Under the pieces are notes generated by a model. The model was not told the origin of the DNA and searched no databases. It saw only the letters and a list, made by a program, of their open reading frames with translations. The translations under genes and the position numbers were made by a program. A stretch of 54,745 nucleotides of DNA from a virus, in IMG/VR virus record IMGVR_UViG_3300023210_000042, positions 1 through 54,745 of that record; one strand, given 5' to 3'. Below are positions 49,231 to 54,647 of this stretch, piece after piece. How positions within the stretch are numbered: the first letter of the stretch is position 1; each line of letters begins with the position of its first letter.

Positions 49231-49842
49231 CTATATTGATTTAGCTATTTCTTTTTTCACATCATTAGTCATGGCATACTTGGTCTTTAGCTCTTCGCCT
49301 ATAACCTTAAGGCCTTTGCTTTTGTTAGCTATAACATACTTAAGCACCTTATCCCAGTTGTCATCACCAATATTTAATTCTATGGTGTTCTGTCTTTTTG
49401 GCATAGGCTTCTTAGCAACCGGCTTCTTAGCCACTGTGTTTGATTCTCCATTAGGCAAGTCCTCGCCTGCATACACATACAATCCTAGTCCATGTCTAGC
49501 GATTGCTTTAGTTAAGCTACGCTGTATGGTTTTGTTTACATCAACAGACGTAATCTTATCAAGCATAATTGAATTGTTTCTGAAGTCCATAACTGGAAGG
49601 TATTCAATATGCTCTTGCTCTTGGATTGTTACTCCAGTTTTTACCCATGCAGACTTACCATCTGTATGGTAGAACATTCCATTAATATCCTCATAGATTG
49701 TGTAGGTGGCCTTTGGATAGTTCTTCTTAACCTCTGCCCATGCCCACGCCCATGATAGATACGTTAGGTTGCTCTTCTTTTCTACCTTGTCATTTACATT
49801 GATAGAGTTCAATGTCTCGAAAACTGATTTTGAATTACTCAT
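49231..49842 (-). CDS. Single-strand annealing protein (DUF1071/Rad52-like)
   Basis: 203 residues. The block NLTYLSWAWAWAEVKKNYPKATYTIYEDINGMFYHTDGKSAWVKTGVTIQ (about 24-73) is the signature of the DUF1071 group, assigned to the Rad52-superfamily annealing proteins of phages. The C-terminal part (KKPVAKKPMPKRQ, then a short helical domain) is a basic linker plus a partner-binding end. It anneals strands exposed by the adjacent exonuclease in phage recombination and repair. Confidence 0.8.
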   Translation of the reverse strand: MSNSKSVFETLNSINVNDKVEKKSNLTYLSWAWAWAEVKKNYPKATYTIYEDINGMFYHTDGKSAWVKTGVTIQEQEHIEYLPVMDFRNNSIMLDKITSVDVNKTIQRSLTKAIARHGLGLYVYAGEDLPNGESNTVAKKPVAKKPMPKRQNTIELNIGDDNWDKVLKYVIANKSKGLKVIGEELKTKYAMTNDVKKEIAKSI

Positions 49843-50245
49843 AATTTAGTGATTTTAATTTATCGTTTATTTTTTTATACATGTTTAGAATTCTCTCCCT
49901 GTGAGTCTTGAGGTGTTGAATCTGTTTTGGATTTTGTTTGGTGTTCATCTCATCCTTAATCCTCTGCTCTATCCGATTTAATTTATCATGATAGGTTTCA
50001 ATGCAGAGTTTATAGACTCCATGTCTCCATCCTTTATCTACAAATTCCCACTCTGAATCATAACTTATATCCTTGTAGTAGTCACCACCCATTGCTGTGT
50101 TCTGTATCATTATATTACCGGTGTCGTTTTCTCTGGTAATCTTACAGCCATGTAGCATTCTGGACTCGTACCCATCACCATCCAAGATGGCAGCCTTGTC
50201 ATCATTTAGTGCTTCCTCAAAGACACTACTTAAAGAGTTATACAT
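49835..50245 (-). CDS. Protein of unknown function in recombination operon
   Basis: 136 residues. The N-terminal part (LHGCKITRENDTGNIMIQNTAMGGDYYKDISYDSEWEFVDKGWRHGVYKLCIETYHDKL) appears as strands followed by helices, and the C-terminal half is a coiled coil (RIEQRIKDEMNTKQNPKQIQHLKTHRERILNMYKKINDKLK). Not recognised. It overlaps both neighbours (8 bp and 16 bp), so it should be co-translated with the DnaA-like and annealing proteins. Confidence 0.55.
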   Translation of the reverse strand: MYNSLSSVFEEALNDDKAAILDGDGYESRMLHGCKITRENDTGNIMIQNTAMGGDYYKDISYDSEWEFVDKGWRHGVYKLCIETYHDKLNRIEQRIKDEMNTKQNPKQIQHLKTHRERILNMYKKINDKLKSLNYE

Positions 50246-50532
50246 TCCTTTATATTATTGATTATTTTTTGATAGTCAGAGTCGTACTCTACCCTACCTC
50301 TTACTTGTTGTATTCCATGTATGATTGTGGAATGACCTACTTTGTATCCGTTCTCTTCCATGTACTGCTGAATGTAACGTATACGCATAGGTCTCTCATA
50401 GCAAAGAAAATATAGTAGCTGTCTAGCATCTACTATATCTCTACGCTTACTCTTGGCAAACAAATCATCTGGATTTATTGAGTACGTATCGCATACATGT
50501 GATACGTACCCACTAAAAATTGGATAATGCAT
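50230..50532 (-). CDS. DnaA domain IV-like DNA-binding protein
   Basis: 100 residues. It contains DnaA domain IV almost alone: NPDDLFAKSKRRDIVDARQLLYFLCYE (20-46, compare S-R-K-R-E-V-V-x-A-R-Q-I-A-M-Y-L) and GHSTIIHGIQQV (66-77, compare D-H-S-T-V-L-H-A). It should bind DnaA-box-like DNA without ATP control. Together with the protein at 42386-42898 the phage has two such proteins, so a role in origin or promoter recognition is likely. Confidence 0.75.
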   Translation of the reverse strand: MHYPIFSGYVSHVCDTYSINPDDLFAKSKRRDIVDARQLLYFLCYERPMRIRYIQQYMEENGYKVGHSTIIHGIQQVRGRVEYDSDYQKIINNIKECITL

Positions 50533-50739
50533 TTAATTATATTTTTTAGATTCCTCTTGACCATACTTTATAGCCATAGCAAAGCCCTCGAATATATCAT
50601 CGAGTGCTTGTGTTGTTCTCGTTAAAGATTTCTGGTGTTTAGTAACCTTTGATAGCCAAAGGTTGTACTGATAATCGGCATCAAGTCTGTCTGCCTCTTG
50701 CTCTTGGATATCTCCGAGCATCTCTTTAGTTTTTCCCAT
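50533..50739 (-). CDS. Small helical protein of unknown function
   Basis: 68 residues, acidic N-terminal helix and a central helix (ADYQYNLWLSKVTKHQKSLTRTTQALDDIFEGFAMAIKYGQEESKKYN). Not recognised. It follows a strong minus-strand promoter (50762-50792) and ends one base before the DnaA-like start. Confidence 0.55.
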   Translation of the reverse strand: MGKTKEMLGDIQEQEADRLDADYQYNLWLSKVTKHQKSLTRTTQALDDIFEGFAMAIKYGQEESKKYN

Positions 50740-50761
50740 AATTTTAGTGTTTAATGAATTG

Positions 50762-50792
50762 CAAATTTAATAAATGTTTATGAATTGTCCAA
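50762..50792 (-). promoter_or_regulatory. Minus-strand promoter TTG-N20-TAAATTTG
   Basis: On the minus strand TTG at 50792-50790, a 20-nt spacer and TAAATTTG at 50769-50762 match the Bacteroidetes -33/-7 pair. It overlaps the end of the upstream gene and starts the recombination/DnaA-like operon about 20 bp before the gene at 50739. Confidence 0.6.
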
Positions 50793-51410
50793 AACTTTTT
50801 TATTTAATTCTTCCAAAGTCTCAGCAATTCTGCCCTCTTCCAGTGGCTCATAAGCCAGGTAATAACCTGCAGGAAAAGTCTGTTCTGGAGTAACATGGTC
50901 AGATAGTAGCACCATGTATTCTACTCCATTAACTTCAACAATATCTTCTGATATCTCTGGCAAATCCCATGAGAAAGAATGTATACATTCTCCGTTCTGG
51001 TACTCTTCTTCTGCGCCAAATCCTTGCTCTTCTTCCCAGGTCCAGATAAAATCTGGCAATTTCTTGGTTAGTAAATAAAGAACATCAAAGTTGAAAGGTG
51101 ACCACGCTGTAGTAAAATGTAAAGTCCCTTGGACCTCATAATAATGGTTGTCATAGCAACCCCACTTAGTACCCCAGTTTCTATAGCACCAGTCGTACCA
51201 GTTGTCGTAACCATACAAGTCTTTCAATCTGTCAGACTCTTCTCTTGATATATTTTCTGGTATTCGCTCTGGACTTGTTGTTCCTGTCAACTCCTTAGGC
51301 ATTGGTTTTACGTATCCACATATTCCGTATTCGGTTTTGGATATTTCTTTTAATACTTTACGACCTTTGTCTGTCGTAGCTTTGATTATGTGATAAACGT
51401 GATTAGGCAT
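50778..51410 (-). CDS. YubB/DUF1281-like ferredoxin-fold protein
   Basis: 210 residues from Met at 51410 (MPNHVYHIIKATTD), chosen over a start 39 bp upstream because PNHV begins the domain. Key features: N-terminal MPNHV, the RNWGTKWGCYDNHYYEVQGTLHFTTAWSPFNFDVL stretch (about 90-125), with W-G-x-K-W-x-x-x-x, and acidic ends. The pattern of W-G-x-K-W and a following beta strand with SP is that of YubB/DUF1281 proteins found on plasmids and phages. Function unknown. It overlaps the small coiled protein upstream by 8 bp. Confidence 0.65.
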   Translation of the reverse strand: MPNHVYHIIKATTDKGRKVLKEISKTEYGICGYVKPMPKELTGTTSPERIPENISREESDRLKDLYGYDNWYDWCYRNWGTKWGCYDNHYYEVQGTLHFTTAWSPFNFDVLYLLTKKLPDFIWTWEEEQGFGAEEEYQNGECIHSFSWDLPEISEDIVEVNGVEYMVLLSDHVTPEQTFPAGYYLAYEPLEEGRIAETLEELNKKVLDNS

Positions 51411-51561
51411 AATTATTTTTTTTAAGTGATTCAATTTCTTTTCTAGCATCTATTAGGTCTAGCTTTGTTTGGACTAACTCATCCTCATCTTTCGCTAACT
51501 GAATTTCAAGTGCACTTATCCTTGCTTCAAGGTAGTCCACTAAGGTTTCTTCTGTGCTCAT
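51403..51561 (-). CDS. Small coiled-coil protein (52 aa)
   Basis: A 52-residue ORF starting at 51561, overlapping the preceding gene as ATGA. It has heptad-like spacing throughout (LVDYLEARISALEIQLAKDEDELVQTKLDLIDARKEIESLKK), a near-perfect coiled coil. Not recognised; a dimerising adaptor is possible. Tight overlaps on both sides support it. Confidence 0.6.
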   Translation of the reverse strand: MSTEETLVDYLEARISALEIQLAKDEDELVQTKLDLIDARKEIESLKKNNYA

Positions 51562-51764
51562 ACCTCAGTTAGTTTAGTTAAACGCTCCATTTTCACCTCG
51601 TCTGAAAGTGTGTCCCAGTTGCTTGGTGGTTGCCAGTCTGGAACAGCATTACGCATTGTCGCAAATGCTATACGCTGTTTGTAAGCTACCTTGTCTGCCA
51701 AGGTGCTGTTTTCGTTGGTCATGTCTCCAAGGAGCATGAACATCTTCATTGCATCTATACTCAT
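51558..51764 (-). CDS. Small protein downstream of hammerhead A
   Basis: 68 residues: SIDAMKMFMLLGDMTNENSTLADKVAYKQRIAFATMRNAVPDWQPPSNWDTLSDEVKMERLTKLTEV. Not recognised. It starts 34 nt after the predicted hammerhead cleavage point, and its leader holds a small hairpin GGCGAAAGCC. It is the first gene of the transcript that begins at the promoter 51861-51891. Confidence 0.55.
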   Translation of the reverse strand: MSIDAMKMFMLLGDMTNENSTLADKVAYKQRIAFATMRNAVPDWQPPSNWDTLSDEVKMERLTKLTEV

Positions 51765-51792
51765 AATAAAATAAATTTAGTGGCTTTCGCCT

Positions 51793-51850
51793 GATTAAGA
51801 GAGTAGGAAAACTCCTACCCTTTCGACTACTAAAGTCTCATCAGTTAATC
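51793..51850 (-). ncRNA. Hammerhead ribozyme A (type I)
   Basis: Minus-strand order: stem I GATTAA; core CTGATGA; stem II GACT, loop TTAGT, AGTC; core GAAA; stem III GGGTAGGA, loop GTTT, TCCTACTC (8 pairs, one G-U); then T and C before the closing stem I strand TTAATC. All conserved hammerhead positions are present, including the G-C pair closing stem II and the A-U pair closing stem III. The predicted cut is after the C opposite 51799. Transcription from the promoter at 51861-51891 would begin only a few bases before the ribozyme, so this message should start with a self-cleaving leader. Confidence 0.93.
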
Positions 51851-51860
51851 TAAAGTTCGA

Positions 51861-51891
51861 CAAATGTAAAACTTAATTTCGACATATCCAA
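51861..51891 (-). promoter_or_regulatory. Minus-strand promoter TTG-N20-TACATTTG before hammerhead A
   Basis: On the minus strand TTG (51891-51889), 20 nt, then TACATTTG (51868-51861). The expected start, about 5-8 nt after the -7 element, falls within a few bases of the first base of hammerhead A (51850). It also serves the downstream genes at 51764 and below. Confidence 0.6.
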
Positions 51892-51894
51892 ATA

Positions 51895-51912
51895 TACTAT
51901 GCATGCATAGTA
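51895..51912. repeat. 18-bp perfect palindrome
   Basis: TACTATGCATGCATAGTA is its own reverse complement. It sits between the gene end at 51916 and the promoter at 51861-51891. It could be an operator for that promoter or a small hairpin at the end of the upstream message; no T-run follows. Confidence 0.75.
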
Positions 51913-51915
51913 AAT

Positions 51916-52059
51916 TTACTTCCAACCATTCTCTAATTTAATTTTCTGCCACCACGTTAGCTGTTGGTATTCTAATTCTGTGTAGATATGCACTCTATTT
52001 TTCTGGTCCACGATTGCGTGTAGTCCAGTCGGCAGAATTTTGTGTTGCTTAATTTTCAT
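51916..52059 (-). CDS. Small protein (47 aa) of the early operon
   Basis: A 47-residue ORF starting at 52059 that overlaps the previous stop as ATGA. Sequence KIKQHKILPTGLHAIVDQKNRVHIYTELEYQQLTWWQKIKLENGWK, with a TWW pair and a basic N-terminus. Not recognised. The coupling overlap and the gap it fills before the 18-bp palindrome support it. Confidence 0.55.
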   Translation of the reverse strand: MKIKQHKILPTGLHAIVDQKNRVHIYTELEYQQLTWWQKIKLENGWK

Positions 52060-52316
52060 AAGTGCCCTCCTATCTTGTCTACTTCGTATCTGTACTCACA
52101 TGGTTGGTCTTTGTCTGTCCAGTTATAGTCAGTGTCCATTCCAAAACCATACTCATAGTCAGTGGCTCTCATCTGGTCTTCGAGTTGCTCAACCCATAAC
52201 TCTTCGTGTTCATTCACGTAGTCTTGTACATCAAACTCATCAACAGAATCTGGTATTTCGATTTCGATTGTTGCTACTTTGTAGTACACATTTCGCTGTA
52301 AAATTTTTACTTTCAT
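52056..52316 (-). CDS. Small acidic protein downstream of hammerhead B
   Basis: 86 residues from Met at 52316. A 15-residue upstream extension (to 52361) would lie inside hammerhead B, so it is not used. VKILQRNVYYKVATIEIEIPDSVDEFDVQDYVNEHEELWVEQLEDQMRATDYEYGFGMDTDYNWTDKDQPCEYRYEVDKIGGHL is very acidic, with an initial beta strand pair. Phage acidic proteins sometimes mimic DNA, but nothing specific supports that here. The start lies 21 nt after the predicted ribozyme cut. Confidence 0.6.
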   Translation of the reverse strand: MKVKILQRNVYYKVATIEIEIPDSVDEFDVQDYVNEHEELWVEQLEDQMRATDYEYGFGMDTDYNWTDKDQPCEYRYEVDKIGGHL

Positions 52317-52331
52317 AATAAATAATTTAAT

Positions 52332-52396
52332 GATTAAGACAGCTATGCAAATAGATTGCACAACTGTTTCGGATACTGAATCCTCATCAGTTAATC
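52332..52396 (-). ncRNA. Hammerhead ribozyme B (type I)
   Basis: Minus-strand order: GATTAA; CTGATGA; stem II GGAT, loop TCAGT, ATCC; GAAA; stem III CAG, internal loop, TGCAA, loop TCTAT, TTGCA, internal loop, CTG; then T, C and TTAATC. The stem II pairs differ from copies A and C (GACT/AGTC) and D (GACC/GGTC) with both sides changed, which is direct covariation. Predicted cut after the C opposite 52338. It lies between the gene ending at 52407 and the gene starting at 52316. Confidence 0.92.
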
Positions 52397-52406
52397 TTTA
52401 CTTTCA

Positions 52407-52583
52407 TTATAAATTATTTAATTGATTAATACTCTCTGAGAAATCTACTCCAGCTATCAAGTTATTATCAAAGCAATAGTGTTCCATAACATCTCCATCA
52501 CTATCTAAGATATCATAACAACACTTATCACAAGTTTTGTACTCTGTGGTATGCGTGTTTAAATTTAGTTTATTGTTTTTCAT
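52407..52583 (-). CDS. Small CxxC protein (58 aa)
   Basis: A 58-residue ORF starting at 52583: KNNKLNLNTHTTEYKTCDKCCYDILDSDGDVMEHYCFDNNLIAGVDFSESINQLNNL. The TCDKCC cluster and a later C in EHYCFD could bind zinc. Not recognised. It ends 10 bp before hammerhead B. Confidence 0.55.
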   Translation of the reverse strand: MKNNKLNLNTHTTEYKTCDKCCYDILDSDGDVMEHYCFDNNLIAGVDFSESINQLNNL

Positions 52584-52600
52584 AATATCTTCCCATTTTG

Positions 52601-52771
52601 TTAATTGTTTATTAGTTCATAAATTAAATCTATTATCTCGCCATCTGTGGCTCTCTCGCCATCAATTTCTATTAGATGGTTAATGGCTTCGATGACCCTC
52701 ATCATGCCAAATCCCTCTGCTATCTCTCTTGAGTTACCGAGGTCTATTAATTTTTCTGCTTGTTCTTTCAT
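52601..52771 (-). CDS. Small helical protein (56 aa)
   Basis: A 56-residue ORF starting at 52771: KEQAEKLIDLGNSREIAEGFGMMRVIEAINHLIEIDGERATDGEIIDLIYELINN, strongly helical and acidic. Not recognised. It is followed after 17 bp by the CxxC gene; the close packing supports expression as part of the early operon. Confidence 0.5.
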   Translation of the reverse strand: MKEQAEKLIDLGNSREIAEGFGMMRVIEAINHLIEIDGERATDGEIIDLIYELINN

Positions 52772-52804
52772 CGTTAATATTTTTTAGTTGTTTATAATTT
52801 AGCA

Positions 52805-53056
52805 TTAAGAATATACATGACCAAACTCTTCCAGTTTTTCTTTGGCTTCATGGTACATGCGTAGGTATTTTATACGCATCTGAAGGTGTTCAATATCCTT
52901 GAGTCCGAAGGCATCTTCGTCTGGACTTTCGTCCAGAGTTTCTTGATAACCTTGGATATCATAGTAGTTCCAGTCGTAATTTTTATCGTCTGGATATCCG
53001 TTGTTGAGGTTGAAGTATTCCACTATCAACTTCTGTGCTTTGTGGTTTGCTTTCAT
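52805..53056 (-). CDS. Small acidic protein of unknown function
   Basis: 83 residues: KANHKAQKLIVEYFNLNNGYPDDKNYDWNYYDIQGYQETLDESPDEDAFGLKDIEHLQMRIKYLRMYHEAKEKLEEFGHVYS. A helical start, an acidic tyrosine-rich middle and a C-terminal helix pair. Not recognised. It follows the next gene upstream after a single base. Confidence 0.55.
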   Translation of the reverse strand: MKANHKAQKLIVEYFNLNNGYPDDKNYDWNYYDIQGYQETLDESPDEDAFGLKDIEHLQMRIKYLRMYHEAKEKLEEFGHVYS

Positions 53057-53057
53057 C

Positions 53058-53399
53058 TTAAATTGTTTTATAAAGTTCGTGTAAATTTCCCACTGGGTTA
53101 TCTGCTTTAGCTAGTGCTTTACGCTTCATGTCGGCAGTCAGTCGTTTTATCCCATTGCTTTCCTTGTAGGCACGAAGATAAGTTCTTTCTTTGTCCTCAA
53201 TCAAGTCACCCACTAACTTCTGCATGCATGACCTAAATCGGTAGGACTCCCACGTTCTGTTGTAGTATCTTACCTTGGATTCAGCAATAAAGTTTCCGTT
53301 AGCATAAAGTTCAGACTTGTGTCCCCATGCTCGACTTGTGTCCCACCCACGACTTAATATTTCGTAAGTGATTCCGTTAATTTCTTTTGTGTGTTTCAT
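53058..53399 (-). CDS. Small basic protein of unknown function
   Basis: 113 residues. The N-terminal half reads as beta strands (GITYEILSRGWDTSRAWGHKSELYANGNFIAESKVRYYNRTWESYRFRSCMQKLVGDLIEDK); the second half is helical and basic (RTYLRAYKESNGIKRLTADMKRKALAKADN). Not recognised. The aromatic and basic content would suit nucleic-acid binding, but that is conjecture. Confidence 0.55.
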   Translation of the reverse strand: MKHTKEINGITYEILSRGWDTSRAWGHKSELYANGNFIAESKVRYYNRTWESYRFRSCMQKLVGDLIEDKERTYLRAYKESNGIKRLTADMKRKALAKADNPVGNLHELYKTI

Positions 53400-53409
53400 G
53401 ATGATGTTT

Positions 53410-53697
53410 TTAGTAGGCCGAAGGAACGAATACTGGTAGGCCTTGGTTAAAATTATAATCTACTTCCATAAGTTCAGCAAACATCTGGCTTAGCTCTACA
53501 GCTACCTTTGTTAGCTCTGGATTACCTTGCCAGTTGTGTATGGTGCAGTCGTTCTGGATGCTACCAAGCATCCCACCCCCAAGGTAGTTGCAATAGGTTG
53601 TCATCTTCTGGTCATCATAGCCAAAAGGAGTTAGGCTAATTTCAATACCACCACCTCGTGATGTAATTTTTTCTCTTAAGATTTCAAATTGTCTCAT
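53410..53697 (-). CDS. Small protein downstream of hammerhead C
   Basis: 95 residues: EILREKITSRGGGIEISLTPFGYDDQKMTTYCNYLGGGMLGSIQNDCTIHNWQGNPELTKVAVELSQMFAELMEVDYNFNQGLPVFVPSAY. A glycine-rich beta part and a C-terminal helix. Not recognised. Its ATG is 22 nt after the predicted cut of hammerhead C, in an AT-rich leader. Confidence 0.55.
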   Translation of the reverse strand: MRQFEILREKITSRGGGIEISLTPFGYDDQKMTTYCNYLGGGMLGSIQNDCTIHNWQGNPELTKVAVELSQMFAELMEVDYNFNQGLPVFVPSAY

Positions 53698-53713
53698 AAT
53701 AATAATTTTTAAT

Positions 53714-53767
53714 GATTAAGACCACCTGTGAAGGTGGTTTCGACTATTGAAGTCTCATCAGTTAATC
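53714..53767 (-). ncRNA. Hammerhead ribozyme C (type I)
   Basis: Minus-strand order: GATTAA; CTGATGA; stem II GACT, loop TCAAT, AGTC; GAAA; stem III CCACC, loop TTCACA, GGTGG; T, C and TTAATC. The compact 5-bp stem III makes this the clearest copy. The TAA stop codon (53764-53762) of the upstream gene lies inside the 5' strand of stem I. The stem can extend past an A-A mismatch by about four more pairs. Predicted cut after the C opposite 53720. Confidence 0.94.
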
Positions 53768-54085
53768 TTCGATGTGCTCAAGAATTTCATCTATCGCATA
53801 CTCAATCCATTCGTACTCAAGGTCATCAACGTATATGATATACTCTTCATCAGTCTGGTGATAATTGTCTTTTATAACCTCTTCAAGTCGTTCAGATAGG
53901 TCGCTGTCATAGTAGAAAACATCATCCTCAATATTCAATTGTGTATCTGGCTCATGTGCCACGAAGACCTCATAACCATCAGCAGTGCTCTGGCTATAGA
54001 TTGCATAGTCTGGTCTATTGTAGTCATCAGTCAATTTAAAATTGAAATGGTCTTGTACTTTTTTTAATTTACTTTCGTAGTTCAT
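53762..54085 (-). CDS. Small acidic protein; stop codon inside hammerhead C
   Basis: 107 residues, strongly acidic: LKKVQDHFNFKLTDDYNRPDYAIYSQSTADGYEVFVAHEPDTQLNIEDDVFYYDSDLSERLEEVIKDNYHQTDEEYIIYVDDLEYEWIEYAIDEILEHIED. An initial helix, a beta part and an acidic helical C-terminus. Not recognised; phage DNA-mimic proteins can look like this, but no motif supports a specific claim. It ends GAA GAT TAA, of which GAT TAA is stem I of the ribozyme. Confidence 0.6.
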   Translation of the reverse strand: MNYESKLKKVQDHFNFKLTDDYNRPDYAIYSQSTADGYEVFVAHEPDTQLNIEDDVFYYDSDLSERLEEVIKDNYHQTDEEYIIYVDDLEYEWIEYAIDEILEHIED

Positions 54086-54091
54086 AATGTT

Positions 54092-54313
54092 CTAATATTT
54101 TGACAGAATTTCTCTGTCGTTTTCTAATTGCTTTTCACTTAATGCGTTCATCATTGGTGTCGTGTCTTTATCCCACGAATAAAACTGACTGTCGTTTGTT
54201 TCGTCAATACATCTTATTGATGTAACCTCGCTTGAAAGAAATTTGTCTCTCTCAATAACATCGAGAACCCTAATCCAATCATCCGTCATAACATCTAATA
54301 TAAATCTTGCCAT
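54092..54313 (-). CDS. Small protein of unknown function
   Basis: 73 residues from Met at 54313 (MARFILDVMTDDWIRVLDVIERDKFLSSEVTSIRCIDETND); the longer start at 54337 would overlap the upstream gene more. It has alternating hydrophobic strands and helices of a small alpha/beta fold. Not recognised. Confidence 0.55.
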   Translation of the reverse strand: MARFILDVMTDDWIRVLDVIERDKFLSSEVTSIRCIDETNDSQFYSWDKDTTPMMNALSEKQLENDREILSKY

Positions 54314-54317
54314 AATT

Positions 54318-54467
54318 TTAGTTATTAAATATTCCAATTGTTTTGTACCCTCTGGACTCCATAAAGTCTATGTAGTTGTTTAGGTGTTGTTCGTCATTAA
54401 ATTCTTTTGTTATAGTCTTGTACGTCTTGTACCAATGACTTTTCATAGATAGTGTTTTTGTTATCAT
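54318..54467 (-). CDS. Small protein downstream of hammerhead D (49 aa)
   Basis: A 49-residue ORF starting at 54467: ITKTLSMKSHWYKTYKTITKEFNDEQHLNNYIDFMESRGYKTIGIFNN. The end (F-N-D-E-x-H-L-N-N-Y-I-x-F-M-E-S-x-G-Y-K) resembles small phage proteins I have seen, with no known role. Its ATG is 21 nt after the predicted cut of hammerhead D. Confidence 0.55.
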   Translation of the reverse strand: MITKTLSMKSHWYKTYKTITKEFNDEQHLNNYIDFMESRGYKTIGIFNN

Positions 54468-54480
54468 AATTATAATTTTT

Positions 54481-54536
54481 AAGATTAAGACGCACCGAAG
54501 TGCGTTTCGACCTGTAAGGTCTCATCAGTTAATCTT
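54481..54536 (-). ncRNA. Hammerhead ribozyme D (type I)
   Basis: Minus-strand order: AAGATTAA; CTGATGA; stem II GACC, loop TTACA, GGTC; GAAA; stem III CGCAC, loop TTCG, GTGCG (a stable C-UUCG-G tetraloop); T, C, then TTAATCTT, which closes an 8-bp stem I. The TAA stop (54531-54529) of the upstream gene lies in stem I, as in copy C. Predicted cut after the C opposite 54489. Confidence 0.94.
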
Positions 54537-54645
54537 CTTGGTCTTCGGTTTGTGTGTAGAATTCTGCATGCTCATGGCAGTCACTACACAGGGAGTCACT
54601 CAACCATGATGGTGGTGTTCCACAACAATTGCTGTATTTACTCAT
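54529..54645 (-). CDS. Small zinc-binding-like protein (38 aa); stop codon inside hammerhead D
   Basis: A 38-residue ORF starting at 54645: SKYSNCCGTPPSWLSDSLCSDCHEHAEFYTQTEDQED. The CC-G-x-P and C-x-x-C-x-E-H pairs are typical of a small treble-clef or zinc-ribbon phage protein. It ends GAA GAT TAA, which overlaps the ribozyme. The role is unknown. Confidence 0.65.
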   Translation of the reverse strand: MSKYSNCCGTPPSWLSDSLCSDCHEHAEFYTQTEDQED

Positions 54646-54647
54646 AA

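Noticed and set aside
52317-52361. N-terminal extension of the gene at 52056-52316
   Set aside because: It would lie within hammerhead B stem III, and the internal ATG has the same AT-rich leader as its neighbours.
53840-53860. TTCATCAG on the + strand (CTGATGAA on the minus strand) within the acidic protein at 53762-54085
   Set aside because: No GAAA core or stem pairing nearby; coding match only.
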